NCBI GenBank assembly: GCA_021775475.1 | Contig: JAJFHS010000010.1 | Coordinates: forward strand, 1 to 49,927 | Direction of reading: 5' to 3' | Length of the DNA: 49,927 nucleotides | Source: Hyphomicrobiales bacterium | GTDB taxonomy: Bacteria > Pseudomonadota > Alphaproteobacteria > Rhizobiales > JAJFHR01 | The notes under the pieces: generated by a model | What the model saw: the letters and a program-made list of their open reading frames with translations, nothing else | Databases searched by the model: none | What the model was told of the DNA's origin: nothing | Program-made: the position numbers and the translations under genes | In this document: one piece after another, positions 8,690 to 16,592 of the stretch | How positions within the stretch are numbered: position 1 is the first letter of the stretch | Layout: each line of letters starts with the position of its first letter

Positions 8690-8944
8690 ATGACAAAAAT
8701 TGAGTTCTCTGCTGAAGAAACCAAGATTATTACCGGGAAACTCCAGCAATATTTTCGTGATGAACTGGATCAGGATCTGGGGCAGTTTGGTTCTGAATTC
8801 CTGCTGGAATTTTTCACCAAAGAGATTGGGCCATATTTCTACAATCGCGGGCTTTATGATGCCCGCGCGGTATTAATGGGCAAGATGGACGATATTGCTG
8901 ATGCCATATATCAGATCGAAAAACCAACGGAGATTGGCCGCTAA
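8690..8944 (+). CDS. DUF2164 family protein
   Basis: A small acidic protein of 84 residues matching DUF2164: F-S-x-E-[EQ] at the N-terminus, a helix containing YFRDELDQDLGQF, then FTKEIGPYFYNRGLYDA. No function is established for this family. It begins 29 bp after the demethylase and its stop overlaps the start of the aldolase gene (TAATG), so it belongs to the operon. Confidence 0.85.
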   Translation: MTKIEFSAEETKIITGKLQQYFRDELDQDLGQFGSEFLLEFFTKEIGPYFYNRGLYDARAVLMGKMDDIADAIYQIEKPTEIGR

Positions 8945-9858
8945 TGTCAGACATACCTAAACCTTCGGGCACTTATGCCCCGGTTCTCATGCCCTTCAAT
9001 GCTGATTTATCAGTAGATACAGATAGATTGATTGACTATTGCCGCTGGTTATTGACGCAAAAATGCAAGCTGGCGATTTTTGGCACTAATTCCGAAGCCA
9101 ATTCCCTGTGTGTTGACGAACGTATCGATATTCTTGACCAGGTGGTTGAAGCCGGTATCAACCCGGCTGACCTGATGCCCGGCACCGGGTGTTGTGCCAT
9201 GGCGGATACGGTGAAATTATCGGCTCATGCCGCCAACCATGGTTGCGGCGGGGTATTGATGTTGCCACCGTTCTTTTACAAGGCCGTCAATGATGAGGGG
9301 CTTTATCGCTCCTATAGTGAAATTGTCGAACGCGTCGGGAATGAGCGTTTGCGTATCTATCTTTATCACATACCCCCCATTGCCCAGGTGGGGATATCGC
9401 TTGGACTGATTGAACGCCTGACCAAAGCCTATCCCGATACAATCGTTGGCATGAAGGATTCATCGGGTGACTGGAGTAATATGAAGGCGGTGCTGGAAGC
9501 TTTTCCCGATTTTGACATGTTCTGTGGCAGCGAGAGTTTTTTGCTCGATACCATGAAACTGGGTGGCAAGGGTTGCATTTCAGCCATCGCCAATATTCGC
9601 CCCGCCGCCATTCAGCATCTTTACGAAAACTGGCAAGGCAGCAATGCTGCGGAATTGCAGAGCGAATTGATTGACTTCAGAGACATTCTCACTGCACAGG
9701 CGCCCATTGCCTCGCTGAAATGCGCGATTTCACATTATTCGAACAACCCGGCCTGGAACCGGCTGCGACCGCCTCTGGTAGAGCTGGACGATGCAACGTC
9801 GCATAGTCTGATCAATGCGCTTGAAGCCTATGGTTTCAAAATGCCAGGGTTTGGGTAA
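8944..9858 (+). CDS. DapA/NanA-superfamily aldolase or lyase
   Basis: Class I (Schiff-base) aldolase-fold protein of 304 residues. The catalytic lysine is near residue 171 in VGMKDSSGD. The tyrosine of the catalytic triad is in YLYHIPP, and the substrate-binding loop GTNSEANSL replaces the GTTGE of true dihydrodipicolinate synthases. The change in that loop and its place at the end of a catabolic operon argue against lysine biosynthesis. A 2-oxo acid aldolase or dehydratase releasing pyruvate is more likely. Start and the preceding stop overlap by one base. Confidence 0.85.
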   Translation: MSDIPKPSGTYAPVLMPFNADLSVDTDRLIDYCRWLLTQKCKLAIFGTNSEANSLCVDERIDILDQVVEAGINPADLMPGTGCCAMADTVKLSAHAANHGCGGVLMLPPFFYKAVNDEGLYRSYSEIVERVGNERLRIYLYHIPPIAQVGISLGLIERLTKAYPDTIVGMKDSSGDWSNMKAVLEAFPDFDMFCGSESFLLDTMKLGGKGCISAIANIRPAAIQHLYENWQGSNAAELQSELIDFRDILTAQAPIASLKCAISHYSNNPAWNRLRPPLVELDDATSHSLINALEAYGFKMPGFG

Positions 9859-9922
9859 ATGACTGTAGCCAAGCGAATGTTTTTTACTTAATGTTTCGCC
9901 GGTGTTTTATAGAGTTTGTATA

Positions 9923-10948
9923 ATGAGTATTCCTGAACGGTGGTCCCGCGTGATTTTTAATCCGACACAAATTATTTTCACCAGGTTTCAGGCCATGTGC
10001 GCCGTACTAGGCACCGTGGCACTGCTGTTTTTGACTATCGCCAGTGCCGGTGCAGGGCAGAATTATGCCGGTCCTAATTTGGTGTTTGATTCAGGCACCA
10101 GCAATGTGTTGTATTCGCAAAAAGCCGGTGATCGGTGGTATCCTGCATCCCTGACCAAAATGATGACGGCCTATGTGGTTTTCAAAGCGATTAAAGCAGG
10201 TAAAGTTTCCCTGAAAACCCGATTAAAAGTCAGCCGCAAAGCCTCGCGTCAGCCGCCAAGCAAAATCGGGTTGCGGGCGGGCAGGCATATTTCTGTCAAC
10301 AAAGCGCTGGAAGCCATGATTGTGCGCTCGGGCAATGATGTTGCCATGGTGCTGGCGGAAGGGATTGGCAGGACCGAGGCCAAATTCGTCAAAAGAATGA
10401 ACGCGACGGCCAAAAAACTTGGCATGAATGCGACGACTTACGCCAATCCGCATGGGCTGTACAACAAAAGACAGGTTACCACGGCACGTGATATGGGAAT
10501 TTTGGCGCAGGCGCTTATTAAAGATTTTCCCCAATACCGCCGTTATTTCAAAATGCAGAAGGTGACGGTTGGCAAGAAGACCATGAAGGCCCGCAACAAG
10601 CTGCTCAAATCCATGGCCGGGGCAGATGGTATGAAAACCGGCTTTCTCTGTGTTTCAGGCTATAATATTGTCGTCACAGCAACACGCGATGGTCGCCGGC
10701 TGGTCGCTGTGGTTATGGGATCGAAATCAGCCAAAATGCGCGATGCCCGGGCTACCCAATTGCTGGACAGAGCCTTTAGTGCTCAATCAGGCACCAATCG
10801 GGATGCCGCCAAGCTTGTCAGACTTGCCAATGGTGCCAAGGCAAACAAGCCAACCAACATGCGCTCTGTTGTGTGCAAGCGTGCAAAAAAGAAGCGCCGT
10901 GCCAGGAAAAAAAGCAAGAAACACAAACATAAAGCCAAGGGCTCATGA
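9923..10948 (+). CDS. D-alanyl-D-alanine carboxypeptidase (S11 family) with lysine-rich tail
   Basis: Periplasmic serine peptidase that trims the stem peptide of peptidoglycan. A hydrophobic signal/anchor lies at residues 27-47 (AVLGTVALLFLTIASAGA). The active-site triplet is complete: SLTK near residue 75, SGND near residue 132 and KTG in MKTGFLC. After the catalytic domain there is no PBP5-type C-terminal domain or amphipathic anchor. Instead the last 30 residues are almost all Lys/Arg/His (KRAKKKRRARKKSKKHKHK). I take ATG at 9923; an in-frame GTG at 9902 is also possible. The basic tail may hold the protein on anionic cell-wall or membrane surfaces; this is inference. Confidence 0.9.
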   Translation: MSIPERWSRVIFNPTQIIFTRFQAMCAVLGTVALLFLTIASAGAGQNYAGPNLVFDSGTSNVLYSQKAGDRWYPASLTKMMTAYVVFKAIKAGKVSLKTRLKVSRKASRQPPSKIGLRAGRHISVNKALEAMIVRSGNDVAMVLAEGIGRTEAKFVKRMNATAKKLGMNATTYANPHGLYNKRQVTTARDMGILAQALIKDFPQYRRYFKMQKVTVGKKTMKARNKLLKSMAGADGMKTGFLCVSGYNIVVTATRDGRRLVAVVMGSKSAKMRDARATQLLDRAFSAQSGTNRDAAKLVRLANGAKANKPTNMRSVVCKRAKKKRRARKKSKKHKHKAKGS

Positions 10949-10995
10949 TCGTTTGTGTTGAATTTTAATTTTGACACAGAAATGAATTGAACTGC

Positions 10996-11985
10996 ATGAC
11001 GTTATCAGATGAAGAAGCCAAAACGCTTTCAGCCGTGTTGAGCGATGGCGAATTTCAGGAATTGCCCGATTTTCAACGTGGCAAGGTGCGCGATTCCTAT
11101 GATCTGCCCGATGGCCGCCGCATCATGATTGCCACTGACCGTCAATCTGCCTTTGATCATGTGCTGGCGTGCGTGCCATACAAGGGCCATGTGCTGACGC
11201 AGATTGCACGCTTCTGGTTTGACCAGACCGCTGATATTTGCCCCAACCATATTATCAGCTACCCTGACCCCAATGTGGTGGTGGGCAGGCGGCTTGACAT
11301 GCTGCCGATTGAAATGGTGGTGCGTGATTATCTCACCGGTTCGACTGAAACGGCAATCTGGACGATCTATGCAAATGGGATGCGCAAACCTTATGGCCAT
11401 GAATTACCTGAAGGCATGGTCAAGAACCAGAAGCTGCCGCAAACCCTGATTACACCGACAACAAAGGGCAGCGCCGGTGAGCATGATTACCCCATCACGG
11501 CGGCTGAAATTCTGGAACAGAAAATTCTGACATCCCAGCAATGGGATGATGTCTCAACCAAGAGCCTTGCGGTGTTTGAACGTGGCCGCGAAATAGCCGC
11601 GAAAAACGGCCTTATTTTGGTCGACACCAAGTTCGAATTTGGCATTGATGAAAAGGGTGAAATCATTCTGGCTGATGAAATTCTCACGCCGGATTCAAGC
11701 CGCTACTGGATTGCGGATACTTATGAAGCTCGCATCAAGCGCGGCGATGAACCCGAAAGTCTGGATAAGGAATTCCTGCGCCTGTGGATATCTGCACGTT
11801 GTGATCCCTATAATGAGCCTATCCCGGAAATCCCCGGCGAAGTGTTGCTGGAGTTCAGCGAAAAATACATCCAGCTGTTTGAAACCGTCACCGGCAACAC
11901 GTTTGAGCGACCTGATAACACTATCGCTGTACGTGCACGTATCCATGCTGCTCTAAAACAGGAATTTCCTCAATATTTTAAATAG
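10996..11985 (+). CDS. purC: Phosphoribosylaminoimidazole-succinocarboxamide synthase
   Basis: SAICAR synthetase, a step of de novo purine synthesis: it ligates aspartate to CAIR using ATP. The family signatures are present: GKVRDSYDLPDGRRIMIATDRQSAFD near the N-terminus, EMVVRDYLTGS and LILVDTKFEFG. At about 329 residues it belongs to the longer, yeast ADE1-like form rather than the ~240-residue bacterial form. The start is taken at ATG 10996; TTG at 10987 is an alternative and neither has a strong ribosome binding site. It ends 9 bp before the CobW-family gene. Confidence 0.92.
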   Translation: MTLSDEEAKTLSAVLSDGEFQELPDFQRGKVRDSYDLPDGRRIMIATDRQSAFDHVLACVPYKGHVLTQIARFWFDQTADICPNHIISYPDPNVVVGRRLDMLPIEMVVRDYLTGSTETAIWTIYANGMRKPYGHELPEGMVKNQKLPQTLITPTTKGSAGEHDYPITAAEILEQKILTSQQWDDVSTKSLAVFERGREIAAKNGLILVDTKFEFGIDEKGEIILADEILTPDSSRYWIADTYEARIKRGDEPESLDKEFLRLWISARCDPYNEPIPEIPGEVLLEFSEKYIQLFETVTGNTFERPDNTIAVRARIHAALKQEFPQYFK

Positions 11986-11994
11986 GACAAGGTT

Positions 11995-13104
11995 TTGAGC
12001 AACGATACTCCCCTTGCTTTTTCCATCCTCACCGGCTTTTTGGGCAGTGGTAAAACCACATTGCTCAACCAGTTGGTGAACCATGGTGACATGGCCAATA
12101 CGGCGGTCATCATCAATGAGTTTGGCGAAATTGGCCTGGATCATATGCTGGTTGAAAGCGCAGATGAGGACATTGTGGTGGAGATGTCTTCGGGGTGTTT
12201 ATGCTGTACCATGCGCGGTGATCTGGTCGATACAGTTCAGGGCCTGTTGGCGCGGCGCGATGCGGGCGAGATCAAGGCATTTGACCGCATTGTCATCGAA
12301 ACCACCGGGCTGGCTGATCCTGCCCCGGTACTGCATGTGGCCATGAACCACCCTTATCTTGTGCATCGTTTGCGGCTTGAAGGTGTATGGACAACCATTG
12401 ATACAATTAACGGTGAGGCGACGCTGGATAAGTTTGCTGAGGCGGTCAAACAGGCGGCTGTAGCTGACCGGATAATCCTCACCAAAACCGATATGCTCGA
12501 CGACAACCAAGATGCAGAGCCGTTGATTTCGCGGCTCAAACACCTCAATCCCACCGCCACTATATTGAATGCAGCCGAAGGTGAGGCCAATCCCGAAGCC
12601 CTGTTTGGTTGCGGGCTTTATAATCCTCAAACCAAAAGCAATGATGTGGCGCAATGGTTGCGCACAGAGGCGTTGGAAGATGTCGACGTCCACCACCATC
12701 ACGACGTCAATCGCCATGATGATCACATCAAGGCCTTTTGCATCTCTCATGACGAAGCCATTAAATCGAATGACTTTAACCTATTCATCGAAGTGTTGCT
12801 GTCGACCTACGGGGCTAATCTCCTGCGCATAAAAGGCATCGTCAAGCTGGCCGAACAGCCTGACAAGCCGGTGGTTATCCACGGGGTTCAACATGTTTTT
12901 CACCCACCGGCACAACTTGCCAGCTGGCCCGATGATGACCACCGCACCCGCATTGTTTTCATCACCAAAGATGTGGATGAGACTAAACTGTCGTCGCTGC
13001 TCAACTCATTCATCGGCGCCATCGACAAAAAAGCCGTGCTGGAAGCTTTCGAGCAGGAAAATCCGCTATCGCTGGTGGCAGGCACACCGATTAAATACAA
13101 ATAG
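11995..13104 (+). CDS. CobW/G3E-family metallochaperone GTPase
   Basis: Cytoplasmic P-loop GTPase of 369 residues. Walker A is FLGSGKTT (residues 15-22); the metal site CLCC (68-71, with the usual preceding SSG) follows; TTGLADPAP and LTKTDM are the G-motifs. A histidine-rich stretch (VHHHHDVNRHDDH, near residue 231) is typical of zinc- or cobalt-handling members. The C-terminal CobW domain ends WPDDDHRTRIVFI. The start must be TTG at 11995, because the P-loop begins only 14 codons later and no ATG precedes it. The protein probably delivers or senses zinc, but the client is not shown by the context. Confidence 0.9.
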   Translation: MSNDTPLAFSILTGFLGSGKTTLLNQLVNHGDMANTAVIINEFGEIGLDHMLVESADEDIVVEMSSGCLCCTMRGDLVDTVQGLLARRDAGEIKAFDRIVIETTGLADPAPVLHVAMNHPYLVHRLRLEGVWTTIDTINGEATLDKFAEAVKQAAVADRIILTKTDMLDDNQDAEPLISRLKHLNPTATILNAAEGEANPEALFGCGLYNPQTKSNDVAQWLRTEALEDVDVHHHHDVNRHDDHIKAFCISHDEAIKSNDFNLFIEVLLSTYGANLLRIKGIVKLAEQPDKPVVIHGVQHVFHPPAQLASWPDDDHRTRIVFITKDVDETKLSSLLNSFIGAIDKKAVLEAFEQENPLSLVAGTPIKYK

Positions 13105-13115
13105 AGAATGACACG

Positions 13116-13469
13116 ATGCTCAAAGTCTACGGTCTGAAAAACTGCGACACCTGCCGCGCCGCGCGCAAATGGCTTGCGGCTAAAGGCGTCGAACATGAGT
13201 TTTTCGACCTGCGCGACATATCGCTTGATGCCGAAACAATTCGCCACTGGCTAGCGCAAGTCGGTCTCGATACCCTGCTCAACAAACGTGGCACCACCTG
13301 GCGCAAGCTGGATGACGCCGACAAAGAGGCTTTGGACGAAGAAAAGGCCGTTCAACTGATGCTCGCTCATCCGGCTTTGATCAAACGCCCGGTGTTCTGC
13401 CGCGGTGGCAAAATATCGGTGGGCTTCGCCAAGAATGAAAGCGCACGGAGCCATTTGCTGGGCTTGTAA
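13116..13469 (+). CDS. ArsC/Spx-family (YffB-like) reductase
   Basis: Thioredoxin-fold protein of 117 residues. It starts MLKVYGLKNCDTC, with Cys10 and Cys13 forming a CxxC pair, followed by the family core FFDLRD, the NKRGTTWRKL segment and the RPVFC region near the C-terminus. This pattern is that of YffB-type proteins, which resemble arsenate reductase but usually work as glutathione-linked reductases; no arsenic genes are nearby. It follows the CobW gene by 11 bp. A second copy of its 3' end lies about 700 bp downstream (14155-14326). Confidence 0.88.
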   Translation: MLKVYGLKNCDTCRAARKWLAAKGVEHEFFDLRDISLDAETIRHWLAQVGLDTLLNKRGTTWRKLDDADKEALDEEKAVQLMLAHPALIKRPVFCRGGKISVGFAKNESARSHLLGL

Positions 13470-13473
13470 AGAA

Positions 13474-14025
13474 TTACCTGGCTCTTTTTTTTATAAGATG
13501 CAAGCGTGCATCTTCTTCCAACGATTTGCCCCAACGTTGTACGCTAATTGACTTTGCGTCAGGTAACTCCCCTTTGAAATTGTTGATCGCTGCATTCGCC
13601 TGCAGGGCAAATAGTTCTGTACAGATAAGTGGGTTGCCTAAATCGTCTCTAAAGTCCAACCCAAAGCCTAGAAGGAATTCAACAACCTCATCCTCGGGAA
13701 TGAATTCAGTTTCAAACTGCTCGTAAAATTCCTCGCAGTGATCGTCATAACGGTCCCATTCTGGCGAACCTCTTTCCGGCAATTCATAATCGTCAGGAAA
13801 CTCAGGTGAAATTTCTGAACTCCTAATTTTAAATATTTCCATAGAAAGATTTTGTACCATTTTTTCTATTTTGGGAGGTAATGGCGCGTCTTTTGGCGCG
13901 TATAACCGTAATTTGTCCTCTAGCTCCTGCACCCCTGGAATATCCAGCATGCGAACAACAGTTGAGCATGATTTTTTACTAGCTTTGGCGGTTAGCTTCA
14001 GCCATTCAGCGTGCCGTTTTTTAAT
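13474..14025 (-). CDS. Hypothetical protein, possibly ATT-initiated
   Basis: I do not recognise this family. From the first ATG (13950) the product has 158 residues and is very acidic in its middle (FPDDYELPERGSPEWDRYDDHCEEFYEQFETEF). The frame stays open upstream through 25 sensible codons (KKRHAEWLKLTAKASKKSCSTVVR) back to tandem ATT codons at 14028-14023, with AGGA just upstream and stop codons before that. No ATG, GTG or TTG occurs in this extension, so either ATT is the start or an upstream start was lost. The gene is richer in A+T than its neighbours and lies between the ArsC-like gene and a duplicate of that gene's end, suggesting insertion from elsewhere. Confidence 0.6.
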   Translation of the reverse strand: MKKRHAEWLKLTAKASKKSCSTVVRMLDIPGVQELEDKLRLYAPKDAPLPPKIEKMVQNLSMEIFKIRSSEISPEFPDDYELPERGSPEWDRYDDHCEEFYEQFETEFIPEDEVVEFLLGFGLDFRDDLGNPLICTELFALQANAAINNFKGELPDAKSISVQRWGKSLEEDARLHLIKKRAR

Positions 14026-14111
14026 AATATTTCCTATCTATTAATCAATATTAAGAATCTATTATACACCGAGTCGCAATAAGAACAAAACAAAAACATA
14101 ATACTCACCTT

Positions 14112-14326
14112 CCACCGTCTACCCTACGAGCTCGTGGCCGGATTCGGTCCAGTAGTGGCGCAAGCTCGATGACGGGGACAGGGAACTGCTGGACGAAGCT
14201 AAAGCCGTTCAACTGATGCTCGCCCACCCGGCTTTAATCAAACGCCCGGTGTTCTGCCGCGATGGCGCGATTTCTATAGGCTTTGCCAAGGATGAAAATG
14301 ATCGTGGCCATTTGTTGGGTGGGTAA
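14112..14326 (+). pseudogene. Chimeric scar: tusA 3' fragment joined to arsC-like 3' fragment
   Basis: Positions 14155-14326 encode, in frame to a TAA, a second C-terminus of the ArsC-like protein at 13116-13469 (shared WRKLDD, AVQLMLAHPALIKRPVFCR, GFAK and HLLG). Immediately before it, 14112-14157 matches the 3' part of the tusA gene (about 15413-15458, there coding on the minus strand) at roughly 80% identity. No start codon or N-terminal half exists for either. The two gene ends are therefore fused tail-to-tail beside the intact genes. The rest of the gap from 14327 to 14464 holds no gene that I can see. Confidence 0.8.
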
Positions 14327-14464
14327 CGAAACTAGTTCAACTGTTTGAGACCATCTTCTTGACACTGGCCTATGGGCGAGTCCAATGTTTTGGTGGAGTC
14401 GTAATTCTCCAGACTCTGCCTGCCCCGTTTTGGTGTGCCTCCTACATTTGTTTACAAGGCCCCT

Positions 14465-15394
14465 ATGTCGATCAGAAGAAGATTAGCATTCCTGACGTTA
14501 CGTTGGGCGCGTGTCCCGCCGACGCTGCGCGGGATCCTCTATATGTCGGCATCAACGGTTGGTTTTGCCGTTATGCATACATTGATCCGCTATGTTTCTG
14601 CCGAGCTTCACCCCTTTCAGATTGCCTTTTTCAGGAATTTTTTCGGGATCCTGATTTTCATTCCCATGCTCATGAGATATGGCTTGGCACCCTTTAAGAC
14701 CAATCGCTTACCCCTCCATACCTTGCGCGGGGCTCTAAATATAGTTGCAATGCTTGCATTTTTCACCGCTTTGAGCATCGCGCCAATTGCCCGGGTAACC
14801 GCACTCAGCTTTTCAGCACCGATTTTTGCAGCCGTTCTCAGCGTCATTATTCTGGGCGAGCGTTTCAGGTTGCACCGCTGGGGTGCAATATTGCTAGGGT
14901 TTTCCGGCACTCTGGTTATCCTGCGCCCCGGTATCATTCCCATGGATCTCGGGTCAATCCTGGTACTGTCATCTGCGTTTTTATGGAGCATTACCATGAT
15001 CGTTATCAAGGTGCTGTCACGCACCGATTCGGCCATAACGATTACCAGCTACATGAATGTGATGCTGGCTTTTTTTGCCTTCATTCCCGCACTGTGGGTG
15101 TGGCGCACGCCATCGTATGAAACCTGGGGTTGGCTGGTGGTGATCGGATTAGCCGGCACGTTGGCGCAACTGGCGCTCACTCAAGCTTTGAAAGAGGGTG
15201 AAACCACGGTGGTACTGCCGTTTGATTTTCTCAAATTGATCTGGGTTTCCCTCTTTGGCTTCTGGCTGTTTGGCGAAGTTGCCGATTCGTGGACGTGGAT
15301 TGGCGCTGCAATCATCATTGCAAGCGCGTTTTATATGGCACACAGGGAAAAAATGGCGAATCGACCTAAGGTTCCTGCTTCACCTTTAGTGTGA
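14465..15394 (+). CDS. EamA-family (drug/metabolite) transporter
   Basis: Inner-membrane protein of about 309 residues with ten hydrophobic segments in two EamA repeats (SASTVGFAVMHTLIRYVS with FQIAFFRNFFG in the first; LAGTLAQLALTQALKEGETT in the second). The sequence is typical of alphaproteobacterial DMT exporters of amino acids or small metabolites; the substrate is unknown. I favour ATG at 14465, preceded by AAGG, over GTG at 14435. Its 3' end overlaps the convergent tusA gene by 29 bp. Confidence 0.85.
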   Translation: MSIRRRLAFLTLRWARVPPTLRGILYMSASTVGFAVMHTLIRYVSAELHPFQIAFFRNFFGILIFIPMLMRYGLAPFKTNRLPLHTLRGALNIVAMLAFFTALSIAPIARVTALSFSAPIFAAVLSVIILGERFRLHRWGAILLGFSGTLVILRPGIIPMDLGSILVLSSAFLWSITMIVIKVLSRTDSAITITSYMNVMLAFFAFIPALWVWRTPSYETWGWLVVIGLAGTLAQLALTQALKEGETTVVLPFDFLKLIWVSLFGFWLFGEVADSWTWIGAAIIIASAFYMAHREKMANRPKVPASPLV

Positions 15395-15605
15395 AAATAT
15401 ACACCTCGTCTGCCACCGTCTGCCCTACCAGTTCGTGACCAGATTCGTTGCAGTAGTGAGGGAAGTCTATGACGGAAGCCGGGTCGGTGGTTTCGACAAC
15501 CAGGGTTGCACCCGGTGGCATCGACAGCATTTTTTTGCGCGCTTTAAGCACTGGCAATGGGCATTGCAGACCTTTTACGTCGAGTTTTTCTGGTGTTTTT
15601 GACAT
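15366..15605 (-). CDS. tusA: TusA-family sulfurtransferase
   Basis: Small cytoplasmic sulfur carrier of 79 residues. Cys15 in the conserved GLQCPLPVLKARK motif accepts persulfide sulfur. The remainder (TDPASVIDFPHYCNESGHEL) matches the TusA/SirA fold. ATG at 15605 is preferred over the GTG just before it. It is divergent from fdhD with 99 bp between. TusA is known to feed sulfur toward molybdopterin synthesis and tRNA thiolation, so its place beside molybdenum-cofactor genes makes sense. Confidence 0.9.
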   Translation of the reverse strand: MSKTPEKLDVKGLQCPLPVLKARKKMLSMPPGATLVVETTDPASVIDFPHYCNESGHELVGQTVADEVYIFTLKVKQEP

Positions 15606-15704
15606 CACGGTTGATTTTGCTCCAATGCCTGCTGATTTGCTATCATATATGCGGCAGACCAGCTAAGATACAGTTCCAGAATTTAATTTTTACGGCAGTC
15701 TTTC

Positions 15705-16592
15705 ATGAGTGGCAATCAGCCTTTGCAGGAATTTTCGATTTCGCCCGACCCGGATGATCCGCGCCTGAGCCAATCGGTAGCGGGCATTGATCACAAGGGC
15801 AAGCCGGTTGAGACGCAGGTGGTGATCGAGCGGCCTTTGACGCTGTATCTCAATTCACAGGAAATCGTCACCATGATGACGATTGGAGACCAGCCTGAGA
15901 TGCTGGCGGTGGGCTATCTGCACAATCAGAACATGCTCAAATCAAACGACGAGATTACCGGTATTGATTATGATGATGACTTGCAAGTTGTGGTGGTCCG
16001 AACTGCCATCGAAACCAACTTTGAGGAAAAACTGAAGAAGAAAACCCGCACGTCCGGTTGTGCTCAGGGGACAATTTTTGGTGATGTTATGGAGAGCTTT
16101 GCCGAGAAGGAACTGGAGGCAAACGCTGTTTTGAAAACCTCGTGGCTTTATGCCATTACCCGGAAGATCAACACGCAACCTTCATTGTATCTCAAAGCCG
16201 GAGCCATTCATGGCTGCGCGCTGTGTGTCGAGGACAAGCCTTTAGTCTACATGGAAGATGTGGGGCGTCATAATGCGGTTGATAAGATTGCAGGATACAT
16301 GTTCCTCAATAATATCGCCGCTGATGACAAGATTTTTTATACCACCGGGCGGCTTACCAGCGAGATGGTGATAAAATGCGTGCACATGGGCATTCCTATT
16401 TTAGCCTCGCGCTCGGGCTTTACCGCCTGGGGGGTTGATCTGGCGCGACAGGCAAATCTCACACTCATCGGGCGCGCGCGCGGCAAACGCTTTGTTGCGT
16501 TAGCAGGCGAGCAGCGCATTGACTATGATAGAGATATTTCAGCGGTGAGCGATGAAGCTGAAAAGCACCAGCGCAAGGGTGCGGTCATATGA
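15705..16592 (+). CDS. fdhD: Formate dehydrogenase accessory sulfurtransferase FdhD
   Basis: Cytoplasmic protein of 295 residues that passes sulfur to the bis-MGD cofactor of formate dehydrogenase. Family segments are clear: ERPLTLYLN, MLAVGYLHNQ, the catalytic loop TSGCAQGT (Cys119), AGAIHGCALC, MEDVGRHNAVDKI and TTGRLTSEMV. The catalytic loop has one cysteine where the E. coli protein has CxxC, a form I associate with alphaproteobacteria. It overlaps mobA by 4 bp (ATGA) and heads the fdhD-mobA-mobB-moeA operon. No formate dehydrogenase subunit gene is in the window. Confidence 0.93.
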   Translation: MSGNQPLQEFSISPDPDDPRLSQSVAGIDHKGKPVETQVVIERPLTLYLNSQEIVTMMTIGDQPEMLAVGYLHNQNMLKSNDEITGIDYDDDLQVVVVRTAIETNFEEKLKKKTRTSGCAQGTIFGDVMESFAEKELEANAVLKTSWLYAITRKINTQPSLYLKAGAIHGCALCVEDKPLVYMEDVGRHNAVDKIAGYMFLNNIAADDKIFYTTGRLTSEMVIKCVHMGIPILASRSGFTAWGVDLARQANLTLIGRARGKRFVALAGEQRIDYDRDISAVSDEAEKHQRKGAVI

